A stretch of DNA of 64,000 nt. It comes from Paramesorhizobium endophyticum (GTDB lineage Bacteria > Pseudomonadota > Alphaproteobacteria > Rhizobiales > Rhizobiaceae). The notes beneath the pieces were generated by a model, which searched no databases, was not told where the DNA came from, and was given only the letters and a program-made list of their open reading frames with translations. Every line of letters begins with the position of its first letter. Position 1 is the first letter of the stretch. Position numbers and translations under genes: made by a program. The stretch spans positions 62,001 through 126,000 of the forward strand of contig NZ_BMHH01000010.1 of NCBI RefSeq assembly GCF_014640615.1, given 5' to 3'. Positions 56,798-64,000 of the stretch are shown in pieces.

Positions 56798-59266
56798 TCA
56801 CACCCTTTGCACAAAACTATCCAGCACACGCTTCTGTCCGGCGCGATCGAAATCGATGGTCAGCTTGTTGCCATCGATGGAGGCGACGTTGCCGTTGCCG
56901 AACTTCGTGTGGAACACGCGGTCGCCCGGCTTGAACGGGGAGGGGGTGTCGGAGACGGATTTCGCCACCAGTTCGCCGTCGATCATCCGGCCCTTGACTG
57001 AGCCGCGCCCCGCGCCGAAGCCGGAATCGGCCTCGCCATAGCCGATGCGCTCGACATTGGCGCCCGAGCGCGAGCCCCAATTGTTGCGCGTCGCTTCCGA
57101 GCGGTTCTGTTGCGCGCGCTGCCAGCCGGGCGTCGAATAGCTGTTCTGGAACGGATCGGCGCGGTCGAAGCGCGACTGGCCGTACCCGCCATAGGAATTG
57201 CCCGATTCCGCCACCTCGACATGCGCCTCCGGCAATTCTTCCAGAAAGCGCGAGGGGATAGTCGATTGCCACATGCCGTGAATGCGACGGTTGGAGACGA
57301 ACCAGATGTGTAGGTTCTTCTTGGCGCGCGTCAGGCCGACATAGGCAAGGCGGCGTTCTTCCTCCAGCCCCGAGCGTCCGCCTTCATCGAGCGAGCGCTG
57401 GTGCGGGAACAGGCCTTCCTCCCAGCCGGGCAGGAACACGGTCTCAAACTCCAGCCCCTTGGCGGAGTGCAGCGTCATGATGTTGACGGCGTCGAGATCC
57501 TCGTTCTGCTCCGAATCCATCACCAGCGCGACATGCTCCAGAAAGCCGCGCAGGCTCTCATACTCCTCCATGGAGCGGATGAGTTCTTTCAGGTTTTCCA
57601 GCCGCCCCGGCGCTTCCGCCGAGCGGTCGTTCTGCCACATCTGCGTATAGCCGCTCTCGTCGAGGATCATTTCGGCAAGTTCGGTGTGCGGCGTGGAATC
57701 GATGAGCGACTGCCAGCGTGTGAAATTATCGACCACTTCCTTCAGCGCCGAGCGGGGCTTCGGCTTCAGTTCCTCCGTCGCGACCAGATCGGCGGCGGCG
57801 GCGAGCATGGGGATGTTCCGCGCGCGGGCATAGTCATGCACCTGCCGGATGGTCGATTCGCCAAGGCCGCGCTTCGGCGTGTTGACGATGCGCTCGAAGG
57901 CGAGATCGTCGGCTGCTTGCGCCACGACGCGAAAATAGGCCATGGCGTCGCGGATTTCGAGCCGCTCATAGAAACGCGGTCCGCCGACGACGCGGTAATT
58001 GAGGCCCAGCGTGACGAAACGGTCCTCGAACTCGCGCATCTGGAACGAAGCGCGGACGAGGATCGCCATATTGTTGAGCGCGTGGCCCTTGCGCTGGAGC
58101 TGCTCGATCTCCTCGCCGACGGCGCGGGCCTCCTCTTCGGAATCCCAGGCGGCATGGACATGCACCTTGTCGTCGTCGGGGTTCGGCGCTTCCGTGAATA
58201 GCGTCTTGCCAAGCCGGCCCTCATTGTGGGCGATCAGATGCGAGGCCGCGCCAAGGATATGGGCGGTGGAGCGGTAATTGCGCTCAAGGCGCACCACGGC
58301 CGCGCCGGGGAAATCCTTGTCGAAGCGGAGGATGTTATCCACTTCCGCCCCGCGCCAGCCATAGATCGACTGGTCGTCGTCGCCGACGCAGCAGATATTG
58401 ATGGTGGAAGGCTGGCCCGCGACCTTCGGCCTCTGCGCCAGCAGCCGCAGCCACATATATTGCGCGGTGTTAGTGTCCTGATACTCGTCGACCAGAATGT
58501 ATTTGAACCGGGCGTGATATTCCTTCAGCACATCCGGGTGAGCGCGGAAGATGCGGATGGGGTGGCAGAGGAGGTCGCCGAAATCGCAGGCGTTAAGCGT
58601 CGTGAGCCGGTCCTGATAGGCTTGGTACAGCTGCCGTCCGCGGCCATTGCCGAATGCGCGGGCGTCGCCTTCCGGGATTTCTGAAGGGCTAAGGCCCTTG
58701 TTCTTCCAGCCATCGATCATGTTGGCGAAGGTGCGTGCCGGCCAACGCTTGTCGTCCAGCCCTTCGGCTTGAATCAACTGCTTGATCAGGCGGATGACGT
58801 CGTCGGTATCGAGAATGGTGAAGTCCGACTTGATGCCTGCAAGCTCGGCATGGCGGCGCAGCAGCTTGACGCCGATGGAGTGGAAAGTGCCGAGCCATGG
58901 CATTCCCTCGACCGCGCCGCCGACCAGAACGCCGATGCGCTCCTTCATTTCCCGCGCGGCCTTGTTGGTGAAGGTCACGGCGAGGATCTGGCTGGGATAG
59001 GCAAGTCCCTGCGACAGGATATGGGCGATGCGGGTGGTGAGCACGCGCGTCTTGCCCGTTCCCGCGCCGGCCAGCACCAGCAGCGGCCCTTCCGTCGTCT
59101 CGACGGCGAGGCGCTGCTCGGGATTGAGGCCTTTGAGATAGTCCGGAGCGCCGCGCGCCTGCATCGCCCTCGCGGCAATACCACCGGGCGCAACGGAACC
59201 GCCCACAGGCGCGCGCGGCGCGGCAGGGTCTTCAAAGAACGGCATGTCGTCGGGAAAGTCTGACAT
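56798..59266 (-). CDS. UvrD/PcrA-type DNA helicase
   Basis: This is a superfamily 1A 3'-5' helicase for nucleotide excision and mismatch repair. It has 822 residues. Walker A GAGTGKT lies at 67-73, then FTNKAAREMKER, VDEYQDTN (motif II), CVGDDDQSIYGWRGA (III), LERNYRS, TLHSAKGLEFETVFLPGWEE (V) and AYVGLTRAKK (VI). The C-terminus has an Asn/Gly/Ser-rich linker (about 690-760) and a Tudor-like end (GDRVFHTKFGNGNVASIDG) that contacts RNA polymerase in UvrD/PcrA. The N-terminal 40 residues are Pro/Ala-rich. Confidence 0.95.
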   Translation of the reverse strand: MSDFPDDMPFFEDPAAPRAPVGGSVAPGGIAARAMQARGAPDYLKGLNPEQRLAVETTEGPLLVLAGAGTGKTRVLTTRIAHILSQGLAYPSQILAVTFTNKAAREMKERIGVLVGGAVEGMPWLGTFHSIGVKLLRRHAELAGIKSDFTILDTDDVIRLIKQLIQAEGLDDKRWPARTFANMIDGWKNKGLSPSEIPEGDARAFGNGRGRQLYQAYQDRLTTLNACDFGDLLCHPIRIFRAHPDVLKEYHARFKYILVDEYQDTNTAQYMWLRLLAQRPKVAGQPSTINICCVGDDDQSIYGWRGAEVDNILRFDKDFPGAAVVRLERNYRSTAHILGAASHLIAHNEGRLGKTLFTEAPNPDDDKVHVHAAWDSEEEARAVGEEIEQLQRKGHALNNMAILVRASFQMREFEDRFVTLGLNYRVVGGPRFYERLEIRDAMAYFRVVAQAADDLAFERIVNTPKRGLGESTIRQVHDYARARNIPMLAAAADLVATEELKPKPRSALKEVVDNFTRWQSLIDSTPHTELAEMILDESGYTQMWQNDRSAEAPGRLENLKELIRSMEEYESLRGFLEHVALVMDSEQNEDLDAVNIMTLHSAKGLEFETVFLPGWEEGLFPHQRSLDEGGRSGLEEERRLAYVGLTRAKKNLHIWFVSNRRIHGMWQSTIPSRFLEELPEAHVEVAESGNSYGGYGQSRFDRADPFQNSYSTPGWQRAQQNRSEATRNNWGSRSGANVERIGYGEADSGFGAGRGSVKGRMIDGELVAKSVSDTPSPFKPGDRVFHTKFGNGNVASIDGNKLTIDFDRAGQKRVLDSFVQRV

Positions 59267-59351
59267 TTATTCCTGATGTAGTGATTCGGGGCCGGATTGC
59301 CAGTGCTGCCGCCGGTCTTCACCGTTTGATTGAGGTTGCAATTATGGTGAG

Positions 59352-59524
59352 CCCTTCACCCTCGTGGTTCGAGGCGAATTCCGCTGCGCTCCATTCGCAC
59401 CTCACCATGAGGGTGAAGGGTGCTGGCGCTTTAGCACTTCCCTGGAACCTGAGCGTATGGGCTTGCAGTAGCCCTCATCCTGAGGTGCGAGCGTAGCGAG
59501 CCTCGAAGGGCGAGGGCGCTTGGC
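59352..59524. repeat. Palindromic intergenic element, family A copy 3
   Basis: It has the same two halves as the copies at 11829 and 54296, with a separate core. It fills most of the 264-base gap between the helicase start and the kinase-like gene end. Confidence 0.85.
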
Positions 59525-59530
59525 ACCGGG

Positions 59531-60610
59531 CTAGCCTTCCAACTCCGTCACGCGCCTGTCCGTGAAATTCAGCCGATGCGCCGCCAATGCCTCGACCAGC
59601 GGGCGCATGTCGGGCTCGCGGGCGAGCAGGGCGTCGAGTTCGGTCATCTGGTTCATGGCGATGAGCCGCAGGATATCGTCGCGCACCGTACCGTCGGCGC
59701 GGCGCGGCAGATGCGCCACGGGCTGGATAAGTTCCACCTTCAGGCCCTTCAACGCAGCGCGCAAAGTCCGCTCGTCCGCTACTGTGGTTTCCACAAAGGC
59801 ATAGAGGCCGACGCCCTTGGCGGGCAGGGAATAGACGGTCAGCGCCACGTCCTTGACGCGCGGGTCGGCCCTCAATGCGGCTGTTATCGCCGGGCCTTCC
59901 CGGTCGATGCGGTCGCCGGTGCCTTCGCCATCGGACCAGCGGAACAGGCCGCGCGTGATGAAATTATAGACCTTCTTGCCGGTTGCCAGCCAGATGCGCG
60001 AGGGCAGCGAGCGGCGCGCGAGAACGCGCTTTTCCGTCGCCGTCATCAGATGCGGCGCGAAAGCGCGCTTCTGCTTGATCAGGTGGCGGAAATCCTCATA
60101 GGCCATCAGCCGGTAGAGTGGACCGCGATGCCGATGTACGGAGGCGAGCTGGAAATCGATGACCGCCGCTTCGCCTTCCGGCGTCATCAGCCAGTTTTGC
60201 GGTTTGGCAAGGTCGTTATGGGTCAGGCCCAGGCGGCGGAAATCGCGCAGGATACGGTGGGCGCTGCGATACCATTTCGGATCGGTGGGGCGGGCAAGGT
60301 GCAGCGGCGCGCCTTCCGACCAGGAACGATAGAGGCCATGGCGGTCGGCGCCGATCAGCTGCGGTACGCCTTTGAGGCCGCGCACGGCCTTGAGGGCGCG
60401 TATCTCGCGCTTCGCCAGAATCCAGGCGAGCGGACGCGACCAGCGCGGCGAGGCGCTGACAAGACGGCGGATTATCCGCTTCTCCGGATCGCTCGCGAAA
60501 TAGCCGGCGCGGGTCTCCGAAAACACGTCACGCTTGAAGACGGCGGTCGCGATGAACTCCGGTAATTCCGGATTATCAGGCAGGCGACCCTTATATGTTC
60601 CATTCTGCAT
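59531..60610 (-). CDS. Kinase-like protein fused to degenerate acyl-CoA synthetase C-terminal domain
   Basis: This 359-residue cytosolic protein has, at about 40-200, a small protein-kinase-like fold: catalytic HNDLAKPQN at 131-139 and IDFQLA at 151-156, where DFG is usual (DFQ here). Residues of about 232-318 resemble the C-terminal lid of acyl-CoA/acetyl-CoA synthetases (ANL family): ALRADPRVKDVALTVY, then LPAKGVGLYAFVET and LPRRADGTVR. The last is like the PRTxxGKxxR motif but with Thr308 in place of the catalytic Lys. The ATG at 60610 is used; the longer frame to 60877 gives a Pro/Arg-rich tail over the divergent gene. Role unknown. Confidence 0.75.
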   Translation of the reverse strand: MQNGTYKGRLPDNPELPEFIATAVFKRDVFSETRAGYFASDPEKRIIRRLVSASPRWSRPLAWILAKREIRALKAVRGLKGVPQLIGADRHGLYRSWSEGAPLHLARPTDPKWYRSAHRILRDFRRLGLTHNDLAKPQNWLMTPEGEAAVIDFQLASVHRHRGPLYRLMAYEDFRHLIKQKRAFAPHLMTATEKRVLARRSLPSRIWLATGKKVYNFITRGLFRWSDGEGTGDRIDREGPAITAALRADPRVKDVALTVYSLPAKGVGLYAFVETTVADERTLRAALKGLKVELIQPVAHLPRRADGTVRDDILRLIAMNQMTELDALLAREPDMRPLVEALAAHRLNFTDRRVTELEG

Positions 60611-60693
60611 GAATGGCTCACTAGCTGGAACAGGCTTATCAATCAAGCGGGGCGCTGATATTGGAATGAGGCAACGGTCTAGAGGAGAGCGGC

Positions 60694-61191
60694 ATGAGTC
60701 ATCGCGAAGATATCGAGAAAATCCTTGTCCAGGAGCAGGTGCTGGTGTTCGACGCCTTCGATGAGGCGGCGGCCTTTGAACTGGGAAGCCGGATTCGGGA
60801 TATTGCCGTGCGCGAGGGGTTGGGCGTTGCCATCGAGGGCGGGCTCTGGGACCGGCGGCTGTTCTATGCGGTGACATCAGGCGCGACGGCCGACAACCAG
60901 GAATGGGTGCGCCGGAAATTCAATGTAGTGCGACGCTTCCATGCGAGCACCTATCGGCTGGCGCTGGAACAGGACCGCGCCGACCGTATGTTCCCGCCGC
61001 ACCGCGCGCTCGACGTGGCGGACTACGCGCTGGCGGGCGGCGGCTTTCCGATCCGGGTGAAGGGCGTGGGCGTCATCGGCGCGGTAATCGTTTCTGGGCT
61101 GCCGCAGCGGGAGGACCATAATCTGGTGGTGCGCGCGCTGGCCGAGATGCTGGAGGCGGATGCGGACGAACTCGCTCTTCCTCCGCGTTAA
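60694..61191 (+). CDS. UPF0303/heme-degrading-domain protein
   Basis: This small protein of the HbpS-like (DUF336) family has 165 residues. Segments are LVFDAFDEAAAFELGSRI, AVAIEGG-type core (VAIEGGLWDRRLFY), RKFNVVRRFHASTY and GGFPIRVKGVGVIGAVIVSG. Relatives bind cobalamin or heme, or act beside glycolate/2-hydroxyacid oxidases, which fits the D-2-hydroxyacid dehydrogenase gene 25 bases downstream. AGGAGAG precedes the ATG. It is divergent from the kinase-like gene. Confidence 0.87.
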   Translation: MSHREDIEKILVQEQVLVFDAFDEAAAFELGSRIRDIAVREGLGVAIEGGLWDRRLFYAVTSGATADNQEWVRRKFNVVRRFHASTYRLALEQDRADRMFPPHRALDVADYALAGGGFPIRVKGVGVIGAVIVSGLPQREDHNLVVRALAEMLEADADELALPPR

Positions 61192-61216
61192 GCTCGATAA
61201 TCCAAGGAAGAATTAT

Positions 61217-62626
61217 ATGTCACTCAAGGACGCCGTTGCGCTTGAGCGCAATGAAGAGGGGATTGCCGCTGCCGTCGCCATCCTGAAACAGCGTTTCGGC
61301 GAACGGGCGCAGACGGGGCAGGCGATTCGCGAGCAGCATGGCCACACCACGACCTATGTGCCCACGCAGGCGCCGGATATCGTCGTATTCGCCGAAAATA
61401 CGGACGAGGTGCAGGATGTGGTGCGCATCTGCGCCGAGCATCGCGCGCCGATCGTTCCCTTCGGGACCGGATCGTCGCTAGAGGGGCAGGTCAACGCGCC
61501 GGCGGGCGGGGTTTCGCTCGACCTTTCGCGGATGAACCACATCGTGAGCGTCAATGCCGACGATCTCGACTGCGTGGTCGAGCCGGGCGTCACACGACGC
61601 GAGCTCAACGAATATTTACGCGATACCGGCCTGTTCTTTCCCATCGATCCGGGCGCGAATGCCAGCCTCGGCGGCATGGCCTCCACCCGCGCCTCGGGTA
61701 CCAATGCGGTGCGCTACGGCACCATGCGCGAGAATGTGCTGGCGCTGAAGGCGGTAATGCCGGACGGGCGGCTGATCACGACCGCGAAGCGGGTCAAGAA
61801 GACCTCCGCCGGCTATGATCTGACGCGGCTGCTCATCGGCTCCGAGGGCACGCTCGGCATCATCACCGAACTGACCCTGAAGCTCTACGGCATCCCGCAG
61901 GCAATTTCGGGCGGGGTTTGCCCGTTTCCGAACGTCGAGGCGGCCTGCCGCACGGTGATCGAGACGATCCAGATGGGCATTCCCGTGGCGCGCATCGAAC
62001 TCGTCAATACGCTGCAGATGCAGGCGCTGATCGCCTATGCCAAGCTGCCCTACCTGGCTCAGCCCTATCTCTTCGTTGAGTTTCATGGCAGCGAGACGGG
62101 CGTCAAGGAACAGGCGGAACTCTTCGGCGAAATCGCCGCGGAAAATGGCGGCGGGCCGTTCCAGTGGACGGCGAATGCGGAAGAGCGCGACCGGCTTTGG
62201 CGGGCGCGGCACGACGCCTATTTCTCCGTGCTGCCGCTACGGCCAGGCGCGAAGGCGGTGGCGACGGATGTCTGCGTACCGATCTCACGCCTTGCCGACT
62301 GCATCGCCGAGACCGAAGCCGACCTTACCGAGACCGGCCTTATCGCGCCGATCGTCGGCCATGTCGGCGACGGCAATTTTCACCTGCAATTGCTGCTCGA
62401 CACCAGCGACGCCGCCGAGATCGAAAAAGCGGAAGCCTTCATGGATCGCCTGGCGCTACGCGCCATCGGCATGGAAGGCACCTGCACCGGCGAGCATGGC
62501 ATCGGACAGGGCAAGATGAGATATCTGGAACTGGAACTGGGCGAGGCGGTGGATGTGATGCGCCAGATCAAGCGCGCCATCGATCCGGATAATATCATGA
62601 ATCCGGGCAAGATCTTACGGGTGTGA
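61217..62626 (+). CDS. FAD-linked D-2-hydroxyacid (D-lactate/glycolate) dehydrogenase
   Basis: This GlcD/Dld-type flavoprotein has 469 residues. The PCMH FAD-binding domain covers about 40-220, with PFGTGSSLEGQV, PGANASLGGMAST and SEGTLGIITELTL. The C-terminal substrate domain has HVGDGNFH and GEHGIGQGKM, which carry metal and substrate His residues. It is the single-subunit form (no glcE/glcF follow), closest to D-lactate dehydrogenase (cytochrome type). The ATG at 61217 follows AAGGAAGA; it is in a likely unit with the UPF0303 gene. Confidence 0.92.
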   Translation: MSLKDAVALERNEEGIAAAVAILKQRFGERAQTGQAIREQHGHTTTYVPTQAPDIVVFAENTDEVQDVVRICAEHRAPIVPFGTGSSLEGQVNAPAGGVSLDLSRMNHIVSVNADDLDCVVEPGVTRRELNEYLRDTGLFFPIDPGANASLGGMASTRASGTNAVRYGTMRENVLALKAVMPDGRLITTAKRVKKTSAGYDLTRLLIGSEGTLGIITELTLKLYGIPQAISGGVCPFPNVEAACRTVIETIQMGIPVARIELVNTLQMQALIAYAKLPYLAQPYLFVEFHGSETGVKEQAELFGEIAAENGGGPFQWTANAEERDRLWRARHDAYFSVLPLRPGAKAVATDVCVPISRLADCIAETEADLTETGLIAPIVGHVGDGNFHLQLLLDTSDAAEIEKAEAFMDRLALRAIGMEGTCTGEHGIGQGKMRYLELELGEAVDVMRQIKRAIDPDNIMNPGKILRV

Positions 62627-62674
62627 GTTGAGGGATTGATTCAAGAGAGCGGTTAAAACGCTGGGGGAGGGAAA

Positions 62675-63280
62675 TTGATCAGAGCGTTGATGGTCGATGT
62701 CGATGGCGTGGTTATTATCCAACCAGAGGGAAGAGAACATTGGGCCGATAATCTCGAGCGGGATCTAGGTGTGCCGGTGGCTGACCTGAGACGAGAATTC
62801 TTCCAGCCATATTGGGAGGAAATCATTGTTGGACGCGCGCCCATGGCGGAACGTCTCGCCGCCGCTCTTACAAAGATTGCGCCTAGGGTACATTGCGAGG
62901 ATCTGATCTCGTACTGGTTCGAAAAGGATTCGCAGCTCGACTCCGTGCTTTTGAATGACATAGCAGCCTGCCGTGACAGCGGGCTTCGGATTTATTTCGC
63001 GACGAACCAGGAGCACATGCGGGCTGCGTATCTGATGGAAGGCCTCGGGCTCTCCAGATACGTAGACGGGATATTTTACTCCGGCTCCATGGGATGTCGG
63101 AAACCCCAACGCAACTTCTACCGCGCGGTGGAGATTCGCATGGACTTGAATCGGAGCGAAATCCTACTCATTGACGATACGCTGGCGAACGTCGAAGCCG
63201 CGAGGGAGGCAGGCTGGACCGCAGTTCATTGGACGAATGGGATGAGCCTTCCGGCGATTGTAGCGCGCTTTACTGCATAA
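62675..63280 (+). CDS. HAD-superfamily hydrolase
   Basis: This 201-residue HAD phosphatase of subfamily IA type has motif I DVDGV near 8-12 with both Asp, motif II FATNQE, motif III Lys in GCRKPQRNFY and motif IV LLIDDTLANVEAA. All four motifs are present, so it is likely active; the substrate is unknown. The start is a TTG with GGGGGAGGG before it. Codon use is slightly less GC-rich than in its neighbours. It follows the dehydrogenase gene by 48 bases and could share a transcript. Confidence 0.88.
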   Translation: MIRALMVDVDGVVIIQPEGREHWADNLERDLGVPVADLRREFFQPYWEEIIVGRAPMAERLAAALTKIAPRVHCEDLISYWFEKDSQLDSVLLNDIAACRDSGLRIYFATNQEHMRAAYLMEGLGLSRYVDGIFYSGSMGCRKPQRNFYRAVEIRMDLNRSEILLIDDTLANVEAAREAGWTAVHWTNGMSLPAIVARFTA

Positions 63281-63440
63281 CAAGCCGGCATCTTCCGATG
63301 CGATTTGCACCGAGTGGCGTGCACAATCCGGTAATTTTCCCTTAAGGAAACGCGATTTGCCTTGTTGTCGCCGGATGGGTGCCGTTATGTTGCGCGCTGT
63401 CACGCGGATGTGATGAACAGGATTCTCCGGAGCCAGAGGT

Positions 63441-64000
63441 TTGGGTCGCGTTTTTGTCATTCTAGGCGGATTGCTGGTGCTCGTCCTGACGGCGGCGCTG
63501 GTGGTGCCCCCTTTTATCGACTGGACGGGCTACAGGACCGATTTCGAGCGTGAGGCGAGCCGCATTCTGGGCCGCCCGGTGACGGTGGCCGGCAGCGCCA
63601 ATGCGCGGCTGCTGCCGTTTCCGTCCGTCACCTTCTCCGATGTCCGCGTCGGCGAGAAAGACGGCCAACCGGCAATGACCGTCGAGCGGTTCTCGATGGA
63701 TGCCGAGCTGATGCCCTTCCTGCGGGGGCAGATCTTGATCTTCGACATGCGGGTGGAAAAGCCGCGCGCGGTGATCGCGGTCGACAAGTCCGGCAAAATC
63801 GACTGGGCGATCCGGCCTGCCGCTCCGTTTGAGGCGGCGACCGTCAAGCTGGAAAATCTCCGCATCACCGACGGCACGGTAATTCTGCGCGACGCGGCCA
63901 ACAATCGCGAGCATCGCATCACCGGCCTCAACGCCACCATGTCCGCCGCGAGCCTTGCCGGGCCGTGGCGCTTCGATGGGCGACTTGCCTTTGACGGGCA
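63441..64000 (+). CDS. AsmA-family protein, 3' end outside window
   Basis: This is the start of a large envelope protein of the AsmA/TamB-like family, which helps move lipids or keeps outer membrane balance. The visible 186 residues have an N-terminal signal anchor (VFVILGGLLVLVLTAALVVP), then WTGYRTDFEREASRILGRPV, a segment typical of AsmA N-termini, and LLPFPSVTFSDVRVG with the repeated beta pattern. The start is a TTG at 63441 with CGGAG upstream. The frame is open to the window end. The gap 63281-63440 shows nothing I can name. Confidence 0.88.
   Translation, partial: MGRVFVILGGLLVLVLTAALVVPPFIDWTGYRTDFEREASRILGRPVTVAGSANARLLPFPSVTFSDVRVGEKDGQPAMTVERFSMDAELMPFLRGQILIFDMRVEKPRAVIAVDKSGKIDWAIRPAAPFEAATVKLENLRITDGTVILRDAANNREHRITGLNATMSAASLAGPWRFDGRLAFDG

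Noticed and set aside
60611-60877. N-terminal extension of the kinase-like protein
   Set aside because: It would give a Pro/Arg-rich tail lying over the divergent UPF0303 gene; the ATG at 60610 is better placed.

Overview
The window reads as chromosomal DNA of an alphaproteobacterium of the order Hyphomicrobiales (Rhizobiales), most like the Brucella/Mesorhizobium side of the group. The evidence is the high G+C coding bias, the order of the division and cell wall (dcw) cluster and its lpxC-bamD-recN-ligA tail, the betaine-lipid pair btaAB, rhizobial-type metal control sites (a Mur-like box at mntH, a RirA-like box at feoAB), a general-stress EcfG-type promoter, and several families of long palindromic intergenic repeats. 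No species is claimed. No tRNA, CRISPR array, prophage or insertion sequence was seen.

Layout. 1-2408: a 5'-truncated PAS/GGDEF/EAL signalling protein. 2412-3741: a small lower-G+C patch of HTH genes, including a HigA-type antitoxin with no toxin. 3826-6005: two secreted or lipid-anchored wall hydrolases (an MltB-like transglycosylase and a GH25 lysozyme), bracketed by hairpins built from one short repeated word. 6143-8048: btaB and btaA for phosphorus-free betaine lipids. 8173-9595: small envelope proteins with a stress-type promoter. 9630-11760: two divergent oxidoreductases. 12069-14023: mntH with a clear promoter and Mur-like operator, then a DUF1801 protein. 14107-14666: a BrnT-type toxin and HTH antitoxin with their own operator. 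14686-15119: RNase P RNA. 15211-17752: transglycosylase, AmpD-like amidase and a TerB-DnaJ protein. 17948-20096: feoAB.

The centre (20690-47059) is the dcw cluster: mraZ-rsmH-ftsL-ftsI-murE-murF-mraY-murD-ftsW-murG-murC-murB-(coiled-coil membrane gene)-ddl-ftsQ-ftsA-ftsZ-lpxC-bamD-recN-ligA. Genes mostly overlap by 1-4 bases. The chain is broken only where three near-identical 156-bp palindromes sit (murF/mraY, murD/ftsW, ftsZ/lpxC) and where a foreign-looking gene lies between murB and ddl. Together these genes make the UDP-muramyl pentapeptide, flip and polymerise it at the septum, start lipid A synthesis and assemble outer membrane proteins.

The right side (47056-64000) is mixed housekeeping and accessory: DUF2461, azlCD behind an FNR/FixK-type box, two coupled tiny membrane proteins, aminopeptidase P, prmA, a SCO1-type copper protein with a 53-residue partner, an acetyltransferase, creA, a dicarboxylate-type symporter, a VapBC-type pair, UvrD/PcrA helicase, a kinase-like protein fused to a degenerate acyl-CoA-synthetase C-terminal domain, a UPF0303 protein, an FAD-linked D-2-hydroxyacid dehydrogenase, a HAD hydrolase, and the start of an AsmA-family gene cut by the window edge. 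No single large undescribed system was found. The best leads are the kinase fusion, the gene that rewrote the end of murB, the near-leaderless toxin promoter, the coupled micro-membrane proteins and the octamer repeat that supplies the last codons of btaB.
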